Shown here: positions 7,263 to 16,184 of the stretch, in pieces
How positions within the stretch are numbered: the first letter of the stretch is position 1
Layout: the number at the start of each line of letters is the position of its first letter
NCBI GenBank assembly: GCA_965200095.1
Contig: OZ241350.1
Span: 2,666,001-2,730,000 of the forward strand
DNA: 64,000 nt
Source of the DNA: JANQOH01 sp965200095
Lineage (GTDB): Bacteria; Pseudomonadota; Alphaproteobacteria; UBA7887
Direction of reading: 5' to 3'
Translations under genes and position numbers: made by a program
Notes under the pieces: model-generated
The model's input: the letters and a program-made list of their open reading frames with translations, nothing else
Databases searched by the model: none
Told to the model about the DNA's origin: nothing

Positions 7263-10021
7263 GGCCCCCTCATGCGGCGGGCGGCGAAGAACGCGCGTAT
7301 CTGCGCGGCGGCTTCGGCGAGCCCGACGCGGCGCGCCTCTACGCCGTCGGGAAAGGCGCCGAGAAGGCGGCTCGGCGTCGCCGCGTCGAGGATGGCGAAG
7401 ACCCCGGCGTCGTCGGCGCGGCGCACCAGGCGGCCGAAGGCCTGGCGCAAACGCAGGCGCACGGTCATATCGTCCCAGTCGCGGCCGCCGAAACGCTCGC
7501 GCCGCGCCCGGTGCAGGATATTCGGCCGCGGCCAGGGCACGCGGTCGAACACGATGAGCCGCAGCGCGTCGCCGGGCACGTCGACCCCGTCGCGCAGCGC
7601 GTCGGTGCCCAGCAGGCAGGCGTGGCGTTCGGCGCGGAAGATGTCGACCAGGGTCCCCGTGTCCATGGCGTCGACATGCTGGGCGAGCAGGAGCAGCCCC
7701 GCCTCGTCGAGCGGGCCGGCGAGGCGTTCGTGGACGCTCCGCAGACGCCGGATCGCCGTGAACAGGCCGAGCGCGCCGCCGCCGGCCGCGCAGAACAGGG
7801 CGCGATAGGCCCCTGCAACCTGACCGGCGTCGTCGCGGTCGACATCGGTGACGACGAAGGCGCGGGTCTGCGTCGCATAGTCGAACGGCGACGGCGCCTC
7901 GGCGCGCAGCGCCGGAGTGGGCAGGTGGACCGCGCCCGTCCGCCGTTCCGCGGCGGTCCAGTCGGCCTGTACATCGCCGCTTATGTCGCGCAGCGTGGCG
8001 GAGGTGATGAGCGCGCCCGCCGCCGGCTCGAGGGCCGCGGCCACGAAGGGCGCGGTCGGGTCGATCCAGTGGCGGGACATCCCGACATCGCTCTCGCGCC
8101 CGTCGCGCCGGGCAACCGCGAACCAGTCGACGAAATCCTCGTCGGGTTCGGCGGCGAGCGACGCGAGCATCGCCCGCCAGGGGCCGATGAAATTGCGCCG
8201 GCGCCGGCGCAGCGCGCGCGCCGCGGCGTCGATCCGGGTGCGCAGCGAACTGTCGAGGCGTTCGCCTTCGTCTTCGAGCCGTTGCGACAGCGCGGCTTGC
8301 AACGCGGCCATCGGCGCGGCGAGGCCGGCCAGCGCGGCGTCCAGCGCCGCCGCGGCTTCCGTCAGCCCGTCGACGGGCGGCCTGGCGTCGGTTTCCAGTC
8401 CGAACAGCGGGCCGGGGTCGCGGGCGCGAGCGACGGTCTGCCCCCGCACGCGCGCCAGGAATTCTTCGCAAGGCCCTTCGGGGCGGCCTTCGGCGAGGCG
8501 GTCCAGCCAGCCGTCGCCGGGCAGGGATCGCGCCGCCTCGAGCACGGCCGCCAGCGCCTGCGCAGCCTTGTCGTCGCCTTCGGCGAGATCGCCGATGCGC
8601 CGTCGCAAGCCGCGCGCGCGGCCCCGCCGAGGCCCTTCCGCGCCGCGCAGCCAGCGCCGCAGCTCGCGGGTTTCCAGGCCGGACAGACGGGTCGCGAAAG
8701 CGCTGTCGGCGGCGTCGAACAGGTGATGTCCCTCGTCGAACACCAGACGCCGGGGGGCGAGACCGGGGTCGCGGTCGCCGGCGGCGAGGGCCAGGACCAG
8801 CGCATGGTTGGCGATCGCGAGGTCGGCGTGGCGGGCGCGCCGCGCCGCGCGTTCGACGAAGCAGCGGCGCCAGTGGCGGCAGGCCGAATGCACGCATTCG
8901 CCGCGCCGGTCGGTGAGCGCGGAGAGCCGCCGGCGGCCGGCGATCCCGGCGAGCCAGCCGGGGAAGTCTCCCCCCGCCAGGTCGCCGTCGCGGGTGCGGG
9001 AGACCCAGCGCGCGACCAGCCCGTGGCCGACGCCGGGCGCGCCGACGCCGGGCAGGGAGCGGTCGCCGAGCCGCATCGCCGCGTCCTCGAAATTGAGGAG
9101 GCAGAGATAGTTCTCGCGGCCCTTGCGGACGACGACCTTGCGGCGCTTGTCGTCGGCGCGCGGGTAGAGGCGATCCAGTTCGCGATCGATCTGCCCTTGC
9201 AGGTTGCGGGTGTAGGTGGAGACCCACACCGTGCCTTCGTTTTTCTCCACCCAGACGCTGGCGGGCGCGAGGTAGCCCAGAGTCTTGCCCACGCCCGTCC
9301 CGGCTTCGGCGAGGACGACCCGCGGCCCCTCGCCCTCGGCGCGCGGACCGAAGGCGGCGCTGACGGCGGAGGCGTAGTCGGCCTGCTGCGGCCGGGCTTC
9401 CGCCGCGGGGCCGAGCAGGGCGGCGAGCCGGGCGCGCGCTTCCGCCGGCTCGACGGGTTCATGGCCCGGTTCGGGCGCGGGCGGGCGGTCGGACCATTCC
9501 GGCAGACCGTTCCAGACTTCGAAGCGTCCGCCGTCGGCGGGCGCGCCGAGAGCGCCCAGCGCCTCCGCGCCCCAGCTCCAGCCATGCGCCGCCATCCGCG
9601 CGCCGACGGCGGCGGCGGCGGCGGCGTCGGGGTAGTCGGGCCGCGCGAGTTCGGCGAGCAGCGTCAGCGCGCTTTCGCGCAAGGCCCGCGCCTGTTCGGC
9701 GAGGGACCGCGGTTCGCCGAGGCCGAGAGCGGCGGCAAGGCCGCGCGGCGTCGGCACGCAGAATTGCGCCGGGCGCACGAAGGCGAACAGTTCCAGCGCG
9801 TCGCGGGCGGCGAAGGGCGGGCAACCGAGCCGGCGGGCGACGGCGGGCATGTGACAGACGATGGGCGGCGGGCCCGCGAGCGCCCGCGCGGCGGCCTGCG
9901 CCGGAGTCAGCGTTTCGACCGCGCCGTCGCCCGCCAGCCACGCGGCCCCGCGCGGCCCCGGCGCCAGCGCCGGCAGACGCGCAGGCGGCCCGCCGCCGGC
10001 GGCGGATGTCGCTTCGCCCAT
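7250..10021 (-). CDS. DinG/XPD-like ATP-dependent DNA helicase
   Basis: 923-residue superfamily 2 helicase. A roughly 220-residue N-terminal extension is followed by the helicase core: Walker A AEAGTGVGKTLGYL, four-cysteine iron-sulphur region including CVHSACRHWRRC, Walker B/DEAH-type box DEGHHLFDAAD and C-terminal motifs DGVDVPG and RLRQAFGRLVR. Members unwind DNA in 5'-3' direction during repair and clearing of R-loops. It starts at the ATG at 10021. The gene is co-directional with and overlaps the sterol-desaturase-like gene, probably an accident of genome compaction. Confidence 0.9.
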   Translation of the reverse strand: MGEATSAAGGGPPARLPALAPGPRGAAWLAGDGAVETLTPAQAAARALAGPPPIVCHMPAVARRLGCPPFAARDALELFAFVRPAQFCVPTPRGLAAALGLGEPRSLAEQARALRESALTLLAELARPDYPDAAAAAAVGARMAAHGWSWGAEALGALGAPADGGRFEVWNGLPEWSDRPPAPEPGHEPVEPAEARARLAALLGPAAEARPQQADYASAVSAAFGPRAEGEGPRVVLAEAGTGVGKTLGYLAPASVWVEKNEGTVWVSTYTRNLQGQIDRELDRLYPRADDKRRKVVVRKGRENYLCLLNFEDAAMRLGDRSLPGVGAPGVGHGLVARWVSRTRDGDLAGGDFPGWLAGIAGRRRLSALTDRRGECVHSACRHWRRCFVERAARRARHADLAIANHALVLALAAGDRDPGLAPRRLVFDEGHHLFDAADSAFATRLSGLETRELRRWLRGAEGPRRGRARGLRRRIGDLAEGDDKAAQALAAVLEAARSLPGDGWLDRLAEGRPEGPCEEFLARVRGQTVARARDPGPLFGLETDARPPVDGLTEAAAALDAALAGLAAPMAALQAALSQRLEDEGERLDSSLRTRIDAAARALRRRRRNFIGPWRAMLASLAAEPDEDFVDWFAVARRDGRESDVGMSRHWIDPTAPFVAAALEPAAGALITSATLRDISGDVQADWTAAERRTGAVHLPTPALRAEAPSPFDYATQTRAFVVTDVDRDDAGQVAGAYRALFCAAGGGALGLFTAIRRLRSVHERLAGPLDEAGLLLLAQHVDAMDTGTLVDIFRAERHACLLGTDALRDGVDVPGDALRLIVFDRVPWPRPNILHRARRERFGGRDWDDMTVRLRLRQAFGRLVRRADDAGVFAILDAATPSRLLGAFPDGVEARRVGLAEAAAQIRAFFAARRMRGPWSA

Positions 10022-10177
10022 GGACCGAGTATAGGGCGCAGGAACGCAGCGCCGCGGCAAAGATCGGCGACGGAGCGGAAAGCGCTTGTGCGAACGCCTT
10101 GCGTCCGGATGAAATCGCCGGCGGACGCCGACGCTCCCCGCGGGTATGAGCGAAGAGGGGCCAGGGACGAAAGGGTC

Positions 10178-11056
10178 ATGACCGGCGCGGGGCGGATATT
10201 CGACCGCCGGACGGTGCGCTTGCGGCGGGCGCGCGCGGCGGCGGGGTTTGCCGACCGCAGTTTCCTGTTCGAGTCGGTGGCGCGCGATCTCGCGGACCGC
10301 CTCGGCGACATGCGGCGACGGTTCGACACGGCGCTCGACCTGGGCTGCCACGACGGCGTGCTGGCGCGGGCGCCGGGAATCCACGGGCGCATCGGAACCC
10401 TGGTTCACGCCGACACGGCGCCGGAGATGGCCGCCCGCGCCCCGTCCCCGGCGCTGGCGGCGGACGAGGAAGCGCTGCCGTTTCGCGACGATTGTTTCGA
10501 CCTCGTGGCGAGCGTTCTCAGCCTGCACTGGGTGAACGACCTGCCGGGCGCGTTGATCCAGGTCCGCCGCGTTCTGCGCCCCGACGGGCTGGCGCTGCTG
10601 GCGCTGTTCGGCGCGGGCACCCTGGCGCGGCTTCGCGTCGGTCTCGCGCGCGCCGAAATCGAGGAAGGCGGCGCCGGGCCGCGGGTCTCGCCCTTCCCCG
10701 ACGTGCGGACCGCCGGCGGTCTGTTGCAACGCGCCGGCTTCGCGATGCCGGTGGTCGACGAATCGACCCTGACCGTGCGTTTCGCCGATGCCCGGCGCCT
10801 GCTCGCCGACCTGCGCGGGATGGGCGAGGGCAACGCGCTGGCCGCGCGGCCGCGCGCGCCGTTGCGCCGCGCCGCGCTGGCGCGGTTTCTCGCCGAGGCC
10901 CCGACGCCTTACGAAACCGAATTCTCGGTGTTGACGCTGACCGGCTGGAAGCCGGCGCCGGGACAGCCGAAGGCGCGCGCGCCGGGAAGCGCCGCGGCGC
11001 CCCTCGCCGACGCCCTCGACGCCCGGCGGCGCGCGCCGACGCGGAGTGTGAGATAA
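10178..11056 (+). CDS. Class I SAM-dependent methyltransferase (NDUFAF5/BioC-like)
   Basis: 292 residues. SAM-binding motif I is LDLGCHDG around residue 50; motif II-like LPFRDDCFDLVASVLSLHWVNDLPGAL fits the BioC/NDUFAF5 branch, as does the opening IFDRRTVRLRRARAAAGFADRSFL. In alphaproteobacteria this branch is usually annotated as a complex I assembly hydroxylase/methyltransferase-like protein. The ATG at 10178 follows AAGGG. It is upstream of the DjlA-like gene with a 40-base gap. The substrate is not known. Confidence 0.85.
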   Translation: MTGAGRIFDRRTVRLRRARAAAGFADRSFLFESVARDLADRLGDMRRRFDTALDLGCHDGVLARAPGIHGRIGTLVHADTAPEMAARAPSPALAADEEALPFRDDCFDLVASVLSLHWVNDLPGALIQVRRVLRPDGLALLALFGAGTLARLRVGLARAEIEEGGAGPRVSPFPDVRTAGGLLQRAGFAMPVVDESTLTVRFADARRLLADLRGMGEGNALAARPRAPLRRAALARFLAEAPTPYETEFSVLTLTGWKPAPGQPKARAPGSAAAPLADALDARRRAPTRSVR

Positions 11057-11096
11057 TGCGGGACGCGGCGGTTCGCGTCTTCGCGCGGGAGGCGGG

Positions 11097-11864
11097 ATGA
11101 GCATCTGGGGCAAGATCATCGGCGGCGCCGTCGGGTTCGGGTTCGGCGGCCCCTACGGCGCGCTGCTCGGCGCGCTCGCCGGCCACATCGCGGTCGACAA
11201 GCGCGCCGCCGACGCCCGGGCGCGCGAGCGCGACGGACGCCCGGGCGGACGCGACGCGGAAGAACGCCAATACGCCTTCGCCGTCGCCGTCGTCACGCTG
11301 TCCGCCAAACTCGCCAAGGTCGACGGGCATGTAAGCCGCGACGAGGTGGCGGCGATCAAGCGGGTCTTCCGCATCCCCGACGCCGACACCGAGACCGTCG
11401 CCGCCATCTTCAACGAAGCGCGCACCGAGGCGGAGGGGTTCGAACCCTGGGCGAGACAGATCGCGACGATCTTCGCCGGGCGACGGGAATTGCTCGAGGA
11501 GCTTCTCGGCGCGCTGTTGATGGTCGCCCATGCGGACGGCGTGTATCACCCGGCCGAGCGCCGCCTGCTGCAACGGGTGGCGGAGATATTCGGCCTTGCC
11601 GAAAGCGATTTCCGTCGCCTCGAGGCGACGTTCGCCGGCGCCCTCGCCCACGACGAAGGCGACCCTTACGAGGTCCTGGGCGTTTCGCCGCACGCCGGCG
11701 ACGCCGAGGTCAGGGCCGCATACCGCAAACTGGTGCGCGAAACCCATCCCGACCGGCTCGCGGCGCAGGGGCTCCCGGTGGACTTCGTGGATGTCGCCAC
11801 GAAGAAGGCGGCGGAGGTCAACGCCGCCTGGGACCGCATCAAGAAATCGCGCGGCCTGACCTGA
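11097..11864 (+). CDS. DjlA-like co-chaperone (TerB domain plus J domain)
   Basis: 255 residues: a glycine-rich hydrophobic N-terminal segment (GGAVGFGFGGPYGALLGALAG), a TerB-like helical domain at about 58-170 and a C-terminal J domain at about 189-255 with the HPD tripeptide at 217-219. This order is that of DjlA, a membrane-attached partner that stimulates DnaK ATPase in envelope stress. The start has GGGAGGCGGG just upstream. Confidence 0.93.
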   Translation: MSIWGKIIGGAVGFGFGGPYGALLGALAGHIAVDKRAADARARERDGRPGGRDAEERQYAFAVAVVTLSAKLAKVDGHVSRDEVAAIKRVFRIPDADTETVAAIFNEARTEAEGFEPWARQIATIFAGRRELLEELLGALLMVAHADGVYHPAERRLLQRVAEIFGLAESDFRRLEATFAGALAHDEGDPYEVLGVSPHAGDAEVRAAYRKLVRETHPDRLAAQGLPVDFVDVATKKAAEVNAAWDRIKKSRGLT

Positions 11865-12003
11865 AGGCGGTTCGCGGGGCAGGCCTGCTCCCGGGGGATG
11901 TCCGTCGCCGTAACGGGAACAGCCGGTTGCGACCGGGGCGCGGCGCGCGTATGTTCGCGAACCGCATGCAGGCGCGCTTCGCGCCGTGAGGAGGGCCCGC
12001 CTC

Positions 12004-13257
12004 TTGTCTCGATGGTTTCTCCCGGTCGCCGTCCTTCTGGGGTTTGCGCCGCCGGCCGCGGCGCAGGACGTCATGGGGATCGCCGCCGTGGTCAACGACC
12101 GGGCGATCTCGATCTTCGACCTCGAAATGCGGGTCGATGTGGCGATTTACAACGCCAACCTCGCGCGCACCGACGAAATGCGCCGGCGCGTCGCCGGCGC
12201 CGTGCTGCGCAACCTCATCGACGAGGCGCTGCGGCTCGAGGAAGCGCGGAGCAAGGGGATCAGAGTCACCGAACGCGACATTGAGGAAGCCATCGTCCAG
12301 GTCGAGGACGGCAACGGCGTCCCCCGCGGCAGGCTCGAAGCCTTTCTCGCCGAACGCGGCATCGCTTACGATGCGGTGCTCGACCAGCTCCGTTCGCAGA
12401 TCGCGTGGGGGAAATACGTCAACCTGCGCCTGCGCCCCGCCATCGGCGTGAGCGAAGAGGAGATCGACGAGGAACTCGAGCGCCTGGAGGCCATGCGGGG
12501 AAAACCCGAATTCCTGGTTTCGGAAATCTCCCTTTACGACGATCCGGCGGCCGCCCCCGGGGAAGCGCGGGCCGCCGCGGACAGCATCGTCGCGCAGCTG
12601 CGCCGCGGCGCCGATTTCGCCGCCGTCGCGGCGCAGTTCGGCCAGGGGGCGCTGGCGCGCGAGGGCGGCGATCTCGGCTGGATACAGGAAGGCCGCGGCC
12701 GGCCCGAGATCGAACGGGTGCTCGCCAGCCTCGAGATCGGCGCCGTCTCCGACCCCATAAGGTCGGTCGACGGCTGGCACATCGTCCATTTGCGCGACCG
12801 CCGCGCCGTGCTCTCCGATCCGGTCGCGCCGGTGGAAATGTTCCTGTCGCAGGTGCTGTTGCCGACAACTCCCGAAGACACGCCCGAGGACGCCGCGCGG
12901 CGTCTCGCCCTGGCGGAAGAGATCGGCGCCGACGCGGAAGGCTGCGATGCGTTGCGCCGGCTCGGCGCCGACATCGAGGAGTCGCTTTCGGGCGATCTCG
13001 GCTGGGTGAACCTGCGCGATATGCCGAACCCGTTCCGCAACGCGGTGGCGGAACTGGAGGTCGGCCGGCCCACCCCGCCGCTGGTCACCGACAACGGCGT
13101 CCACGTCGTGATGGTCTGCGAACGCAGGACCGGGGACGCGGAGCTTGGCGTCCGGGACTCGGTCTACGACCGCATCGCGCGCGCCCGCCTGGCGATCGTC
13201 GAGCGCCGCCTGCTGCGCGACCTGCGGCGCCGCGCTTTCGTCGATGTGAGGGTGTGA
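12004..13257 (+). CDS. SurA-like periplasmic peptidyl-prolyl isomerase
   Basis: About 417 residues. A signal peptide (RWFLPVAVLLGFAPPAAA) precedes a SurA N-terminal chaperone domain (VVNDRAISIFDLEMRV) and two parvulin repeats at about 170-275 and 280-385; the first contains GGDLGWIQEGR and the second GDLGWVNLRDMP. It escorts outer-membrane proteins to the BAM complex, relevant to the two autotransporters in this window. The frame is open from a GTG at 11986, but a TTG at 12004 lies nine bases after GAGGAGG, so TTG is the better start. It is not beside lptD, pdxA or ksgA, its frequent neighbours. Confidence 0.85.
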   Translation: MSRWFLPVAVLLGFAPPAAAQDVMGIAAVVNDRAISIFDLEMRVDVAIYNANLARTDEMRRRVAGAVLRNLIDEALRLEEARSKGIRVTERDIEEAIVQVEDGNGVPRGRLEAFLAERGIAYDAVLDQLRSQIAWGKYVNLRLRPAIGVSEEEIDEELERLEAMRGKPEFLVSEISLYDDPAAAPGEARAAADSIVAQLRRGADFAAVAAQFGQGALAREGGDLGWIQEGRGRPEIERVLASLEIGAVSDPIRSVDGWHIVHLRDRRAVLSDPVAPVEMFLSQVLLPTTPEDTPEDAARRLALAEEIGADAEGCDALRRLGADIEESLSGDLGWVNLRDMPNPFRNAVAELEVGRPTPPLVTDNGVHVVMVCERRTGDAELGVRDSVYDRIARARLAIVERRLLRDLRRRAFVDVRV

Positions 13258-13283
13258 CGCCCGTCGGCGGAGGAAGCCGCAGC

Positions 13284-14450
13284 ATGAAGATCCGGAGCGT
13301 CTCCGCCGACTGGATACACGTGCCTATCGCCGAGGCGCGTCGGCACCGTTCCGATTTCGGGTCGGTCGATTCGTTCGACTCCGCCCTGGTGCGGGTCGAG
13401 ACCGAAGGCGGGATCGTCGGGTTCGGAGAGGCCAAGGCCCAGGTGGGCAGCGTCGCCGACTGCCGCGCCGCCTGCGCCGCGATCGAAGAGGAGCTCGGCC
13501 CGCTGCTGAAGGGCGAGGACGCCCGCGATATCTCGCGGCTGTGGGACACGATGTATAACGGCTCGCGCGCGCATTACGCCATCGCGCGCGGCCATGCCTT
13601 TCCGGCGCTGGGGCGGCGCGGTCTCACGGTTGCGGCGATCAGCGGCGTCGACATCGCGTTGTGGGACGCTTTCGGCAAGTCTCTGGGCGAGCCGGTCTGG
13701 CGGTTGCTCGGCGGCCGGCGCCAGGCGCGGATGCCCGCCTACGCCTCCGGCGGCTGGGCGCCGGTTGAGCGCATCGCCGACGAGCTCCGGGGCTTCCTGG
13801 GCCGCGGCGGCTTCCGCGCGGTCAAGATGCGCGTCGGCGCGGGCGACGGCGCTCTCGCCCATTCCATCGCCCGGGTCCGCGCCGCGCGCGAGGGACTCGG
13901 CGATTCGGTGGACATCATGTGCGACGCGCACGGCACCTGGACATCGGCCGAGGCGCGGCGTTTCTGCCGCGCCGTCGCCGAATGCGACCTCGCCTGGCTC
14001 GAGGAGCCGGTCTGCGCCGACGACAAGCCGGGGCTGGCGGAAGTGCGCGCCGCCACCGACATCCCCATCGCGACCGGCGAATCGGAGTTCACGCGCTTCG
14101 CCTTTCGCGACCTCGCCCTGTTGCGCGCTGCCGATGTCTTCCAGCCCGACCCGTCGATCGCCGGCGGCATTACCGAGACGATGCGCATCGAGGCGCTGGC
14201 CGGCGCGCACCAGATCCGGTTCGCCCCGCATATGTGGGGCGGCGCGCTCACCTTCGCCGCCGGCATGCACGCCGCCGCCGCCGCCAGCAGCGGCTTCATC
14301 CTGGAATACTCCGTCGGCGCCAACCCCATGCTGCACGAGCTCGCGGTCGAGGACTTCGCGGTCGAGGACGGCGCCATCGAGATCCCCGACCGGCCCGGGC
14401 TCGGCGTCACCGTCGACGAGGCGTTCGTCGCGCGCTATCGCGTCGCGTGA
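13284..14450 (+). CDS. Mandelate racemase/muconate lactonizing-type enzyme (enolase superfamily)
   Basis: 388 residues with the two-domain fold of the enolase superfamily. Metal ligands are visible as Asp214 (CDAHG), Glu240/241 (WLEEP) and Glu266 (TGESE). The catalytic lysine is in VKMRV (Lys181, giving KxR instead of the commoner KxK) and the general-base histidine is His316 in FAPHMWG. This pattern fits the mandelate racemase subgroup, mostly sugar-acid dehydratases. It is the first gene of a coupled set; its TGA overlaps the ATG of the MaoC gene. The real substrate is unknown. Confidence 0.88.
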   Translation: MKIRSVSADWIHVPIAEARRHRSDFGSVDSFDSALVRVETEGGIVGFGEAKAQVGSVADCRAACAAIEEELGPLLKGEDARDISRLWDTMYNGSRAHYAIARGHAFPALGRRGLTVAAISGVDIALWDAFGKSLGEPVWRLLGGRRQARMPAYASGGWAPVERIADELRGFLGRGGFRAVKMRVGAGDGALAHSIARVRAAREGLGDSVDIMCDAHGTWTSAEARRFCRAVAECDLAWLEEPVCADDKPGLAEVRAATDIPIATGESEFTRFAFRDLALLRAADVFQPDPSIAGGITETMRIEALAGAHQIRFAPHMWGGALTFAAGMHAAAAASSGFILEYSVGANPMLHELAVEDFAVEDGAIEIPDRPGLGVTVDEAFVARYRVA

Positions 14451-14908
14451 TGCGTTATCTGGAGGATTTCGCGCCGGGACAGGAATTCGATCTCGGAACG
14501 CGCGTCGTCACGCGCGACGAGATCGTCGCCTATGCGCGCATGTTCGACCCCCAGCCCTTCCATATCGACGAGGCGGCCGCGGCGCGCTCGATCTACGGCG
14601 GTCTGATCGCCAGCGGCTGGCACACCGTATCCCTGTTCATGCGCCTTCTCGTCGACGGCCTGCTGCGCGACAGCGCCGGCATGGGTTCTCCCGGCGTCGA
14701 CGAGGTCCGCTGGCCGAACCCGGTCCGCCCCGGCGACGTGCTGAGCGCCCGCGCCGCGGTGGACTCCGTGCGGCCGTCGCGCAGCCGGCCCGACCGCGGC
14801 ATCGTGCGCACCCGCTACGCCATGAGCCGGCAGGACGGCGCGCCGGTGCTGGCGATGAAGGGCGTGGGGATGTTCCGCCGCCGCGACCCCCCGGCTCCCC
14901 GGCGATGA
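14450..14908 (+). CDS. MaoC-like (R)-specific hydratase
   Basis: 152-residue hot-dog-fold protein. The FDPQPFHIDEAAA motif supplies the active-site Asp/His pair, and IYGGLIASGWHT and the later WPNPVRPGD are characteristic of MaoC dehydratases, which hydrate enoyl-CoA thioesters. Start and stop overlap the preceding and following genes (TGATG and ATGA), indicating a translationally coupled operon with the enolase-superfamily enzyme and the FAD monooxygenase. Confidence 0.92.
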   Translation: MRYLEDFAPGQEFDLGTRVVTRDEIVAYARMFDPQPFHIDEAAAARSIYGGLIASGWHTVSLFMRLLVDGLLRDSAGMGSPGVDEVRWPNPVRPGDVLSARAAVDSVRPSRSRPDRGIVRTRYAMSRQDGAPVLAMKGVGMFRRRDPPAPRR

Positions 14909-16131
14909 GCGCCGGCGCGGCGCCGCTCGCGCTCGTCGTCGGCGGTTCGATGGCCGGACTCGCCGCCGCCCTGATGTTGCGCCGCATCGGCTGGCGCGTC
15001 GAGGTCTGCGAGCGCTCCGGCGAGGAACTGTCGAGCCGCGGCGCCGGCATCCTGACCCACCCGGAACTGCTCGCCGCGCTCGACGCCGCCGGCGTCGGTT
15101 CCGGGGATATCGGCGTGCCCATAGAGGGTCGGGTCACCTTCGACCGCGACGGCGCCGTCGTCGGCGCCCAATCCATGCCGCAACTCGCGACATCGTGGGA
15201 CATGCTCTACCGGCGTATGCGCGGCGGTCTGCCCGAAGGCGTGTATCGCCGCGGCCGCGCCGCGGTCCGCGTCGAGACGCGGGCGAGCGCTGCGATCGCC
15301 GAATTCGCCGACGGCGCCCGCGCCGGGGGCGACCTGCTGATCGGCTGCGACGGCGTGCGCTCCACGGTGCGCGCGCAACTGGCGCCCGGGGCGCGGGCCC
15401 GTTACGCCGGCTATGTCGCCTGGCGCGGGATGATCCCCGAAAGCGCCGCAAGCGCCGCGACGCGCCGGAGTCTGGACCGACGCCTGTCCTTCTGCCTGCC
15501 CCCCGGAGAGCAGTTCCTGTCCTACCCGGTGGCGGGAGAGGGCGGGCGGCTCGACCCCGGCGACCGCCGCCTCAACTGGGTATGGTACCGCCCCGCGCCG
15601 GAGGCGCGCGAGTTCGACGAATTGTTCACCGGAACCGACGGCGCCCGTCGCGACATTTCCATGCCGCCCGACAATGTGCGCCCGGAAATCGCGGCGGACA
15701 TGCGCGCGGCGGCGCGTCGCCTTCTTCCCGATGCGTTCATCGAGCTGGTCGCGCTGACGGAAAAACCCTTCCTCCAGGCGATCTACGACCTCGATCCGCC
15801 GGAAATCGCCTTCGGCCGCGCCATCGTCATGGGCGACGCCGCCTTCGTCGCACGGCCCCACACCGGCTTCGGCGTAACCAAGGCGGTGGGCGACGCGGTC
15901 GCGCTCGCCGACGCCCTCGCCGCCCATGCGGGCGACATCGACGGCGGCGTCGCCGCCTGGCGCGCTGCGCGTTTCGACTATGGGCGCGCTCTCGTCGCCC
16001 GCGGGCGACGCCTCGGCCGACTCCTCGACATGGGCCGCGACGGCCCCCGCCTCGACCCTTTCGGCGAAGAGCGGCACGTGTCCGCATCGGTGATGGTCGA
16101 GACGGGGATATCCGACTCCATGCGCGCCTGA
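14905..16131 (+). CDS. FAD-dependent aromatic monooxygenase (dihydroxypyridine-hydroxylase-like)
   Basis: 408-residue class A flavoprotein hydroxylase. It has the dinucleotide-binding motif VVGGSMAGLAAALML at residues 8-24, the DG motif LLIGCDGVRSTVR around 145-157 and the GD motif IVMGDAAFVARPHTGFG around 305. RGAGILTHPELL and the segment ending LNWVWYRP resemble 2,6-dihydroxypyridine 3-hydroxylase relatives. Such enzymes use NAD(P)H and O2 to hydroxylate an aromatic or N-heterocyclic ring. Being co-operonic with a hydratase, a sugar-acid-type dehydratase and a beta-hydroxyacid dehydrogenase points to degradation of an unidentified ring or acid compound. Confidence 0.88.
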   Translation: MSAGAAPLALVVGGSMAGLAAALMLRRIGWRVEVCERSGEELSSRGAGILTHPELLAALDAAGVGSGDIGVPIEGRVTFDRDGAVVGAQSMPQLATSWDMLYRRMRGGLPEGVYRRGRAAVRVETRASAAIAEFADGARAGGDLLIGCDGVRSTVRAQLAPGARARYAGYVAWRGMIPESAASAATRRSLDRRLSFCLPPGEQFLSYPVAGEGGRLDPGDRRLNWVWYRPAPEAREFDELFTGTDGARRDISMPPDNVRPEIAADMRAAARRLLPDAFIELVALTEKPFLQAIYDLDPPEIAFGRAIVMGDAAFVARPHTGFGVTKAVGDAVALADALAAHAGDIDGGVAAWRAARFDYGRALVARGRRLGRLLDMGRDGPRLDPFGEERHVSASVMVETGISDSMRA

Positions 16132-16184
16132 CGCCGCCGGCGCGGAAGCGGCGTTCGGGGGGACGACATTCGGGGGGAACCGCG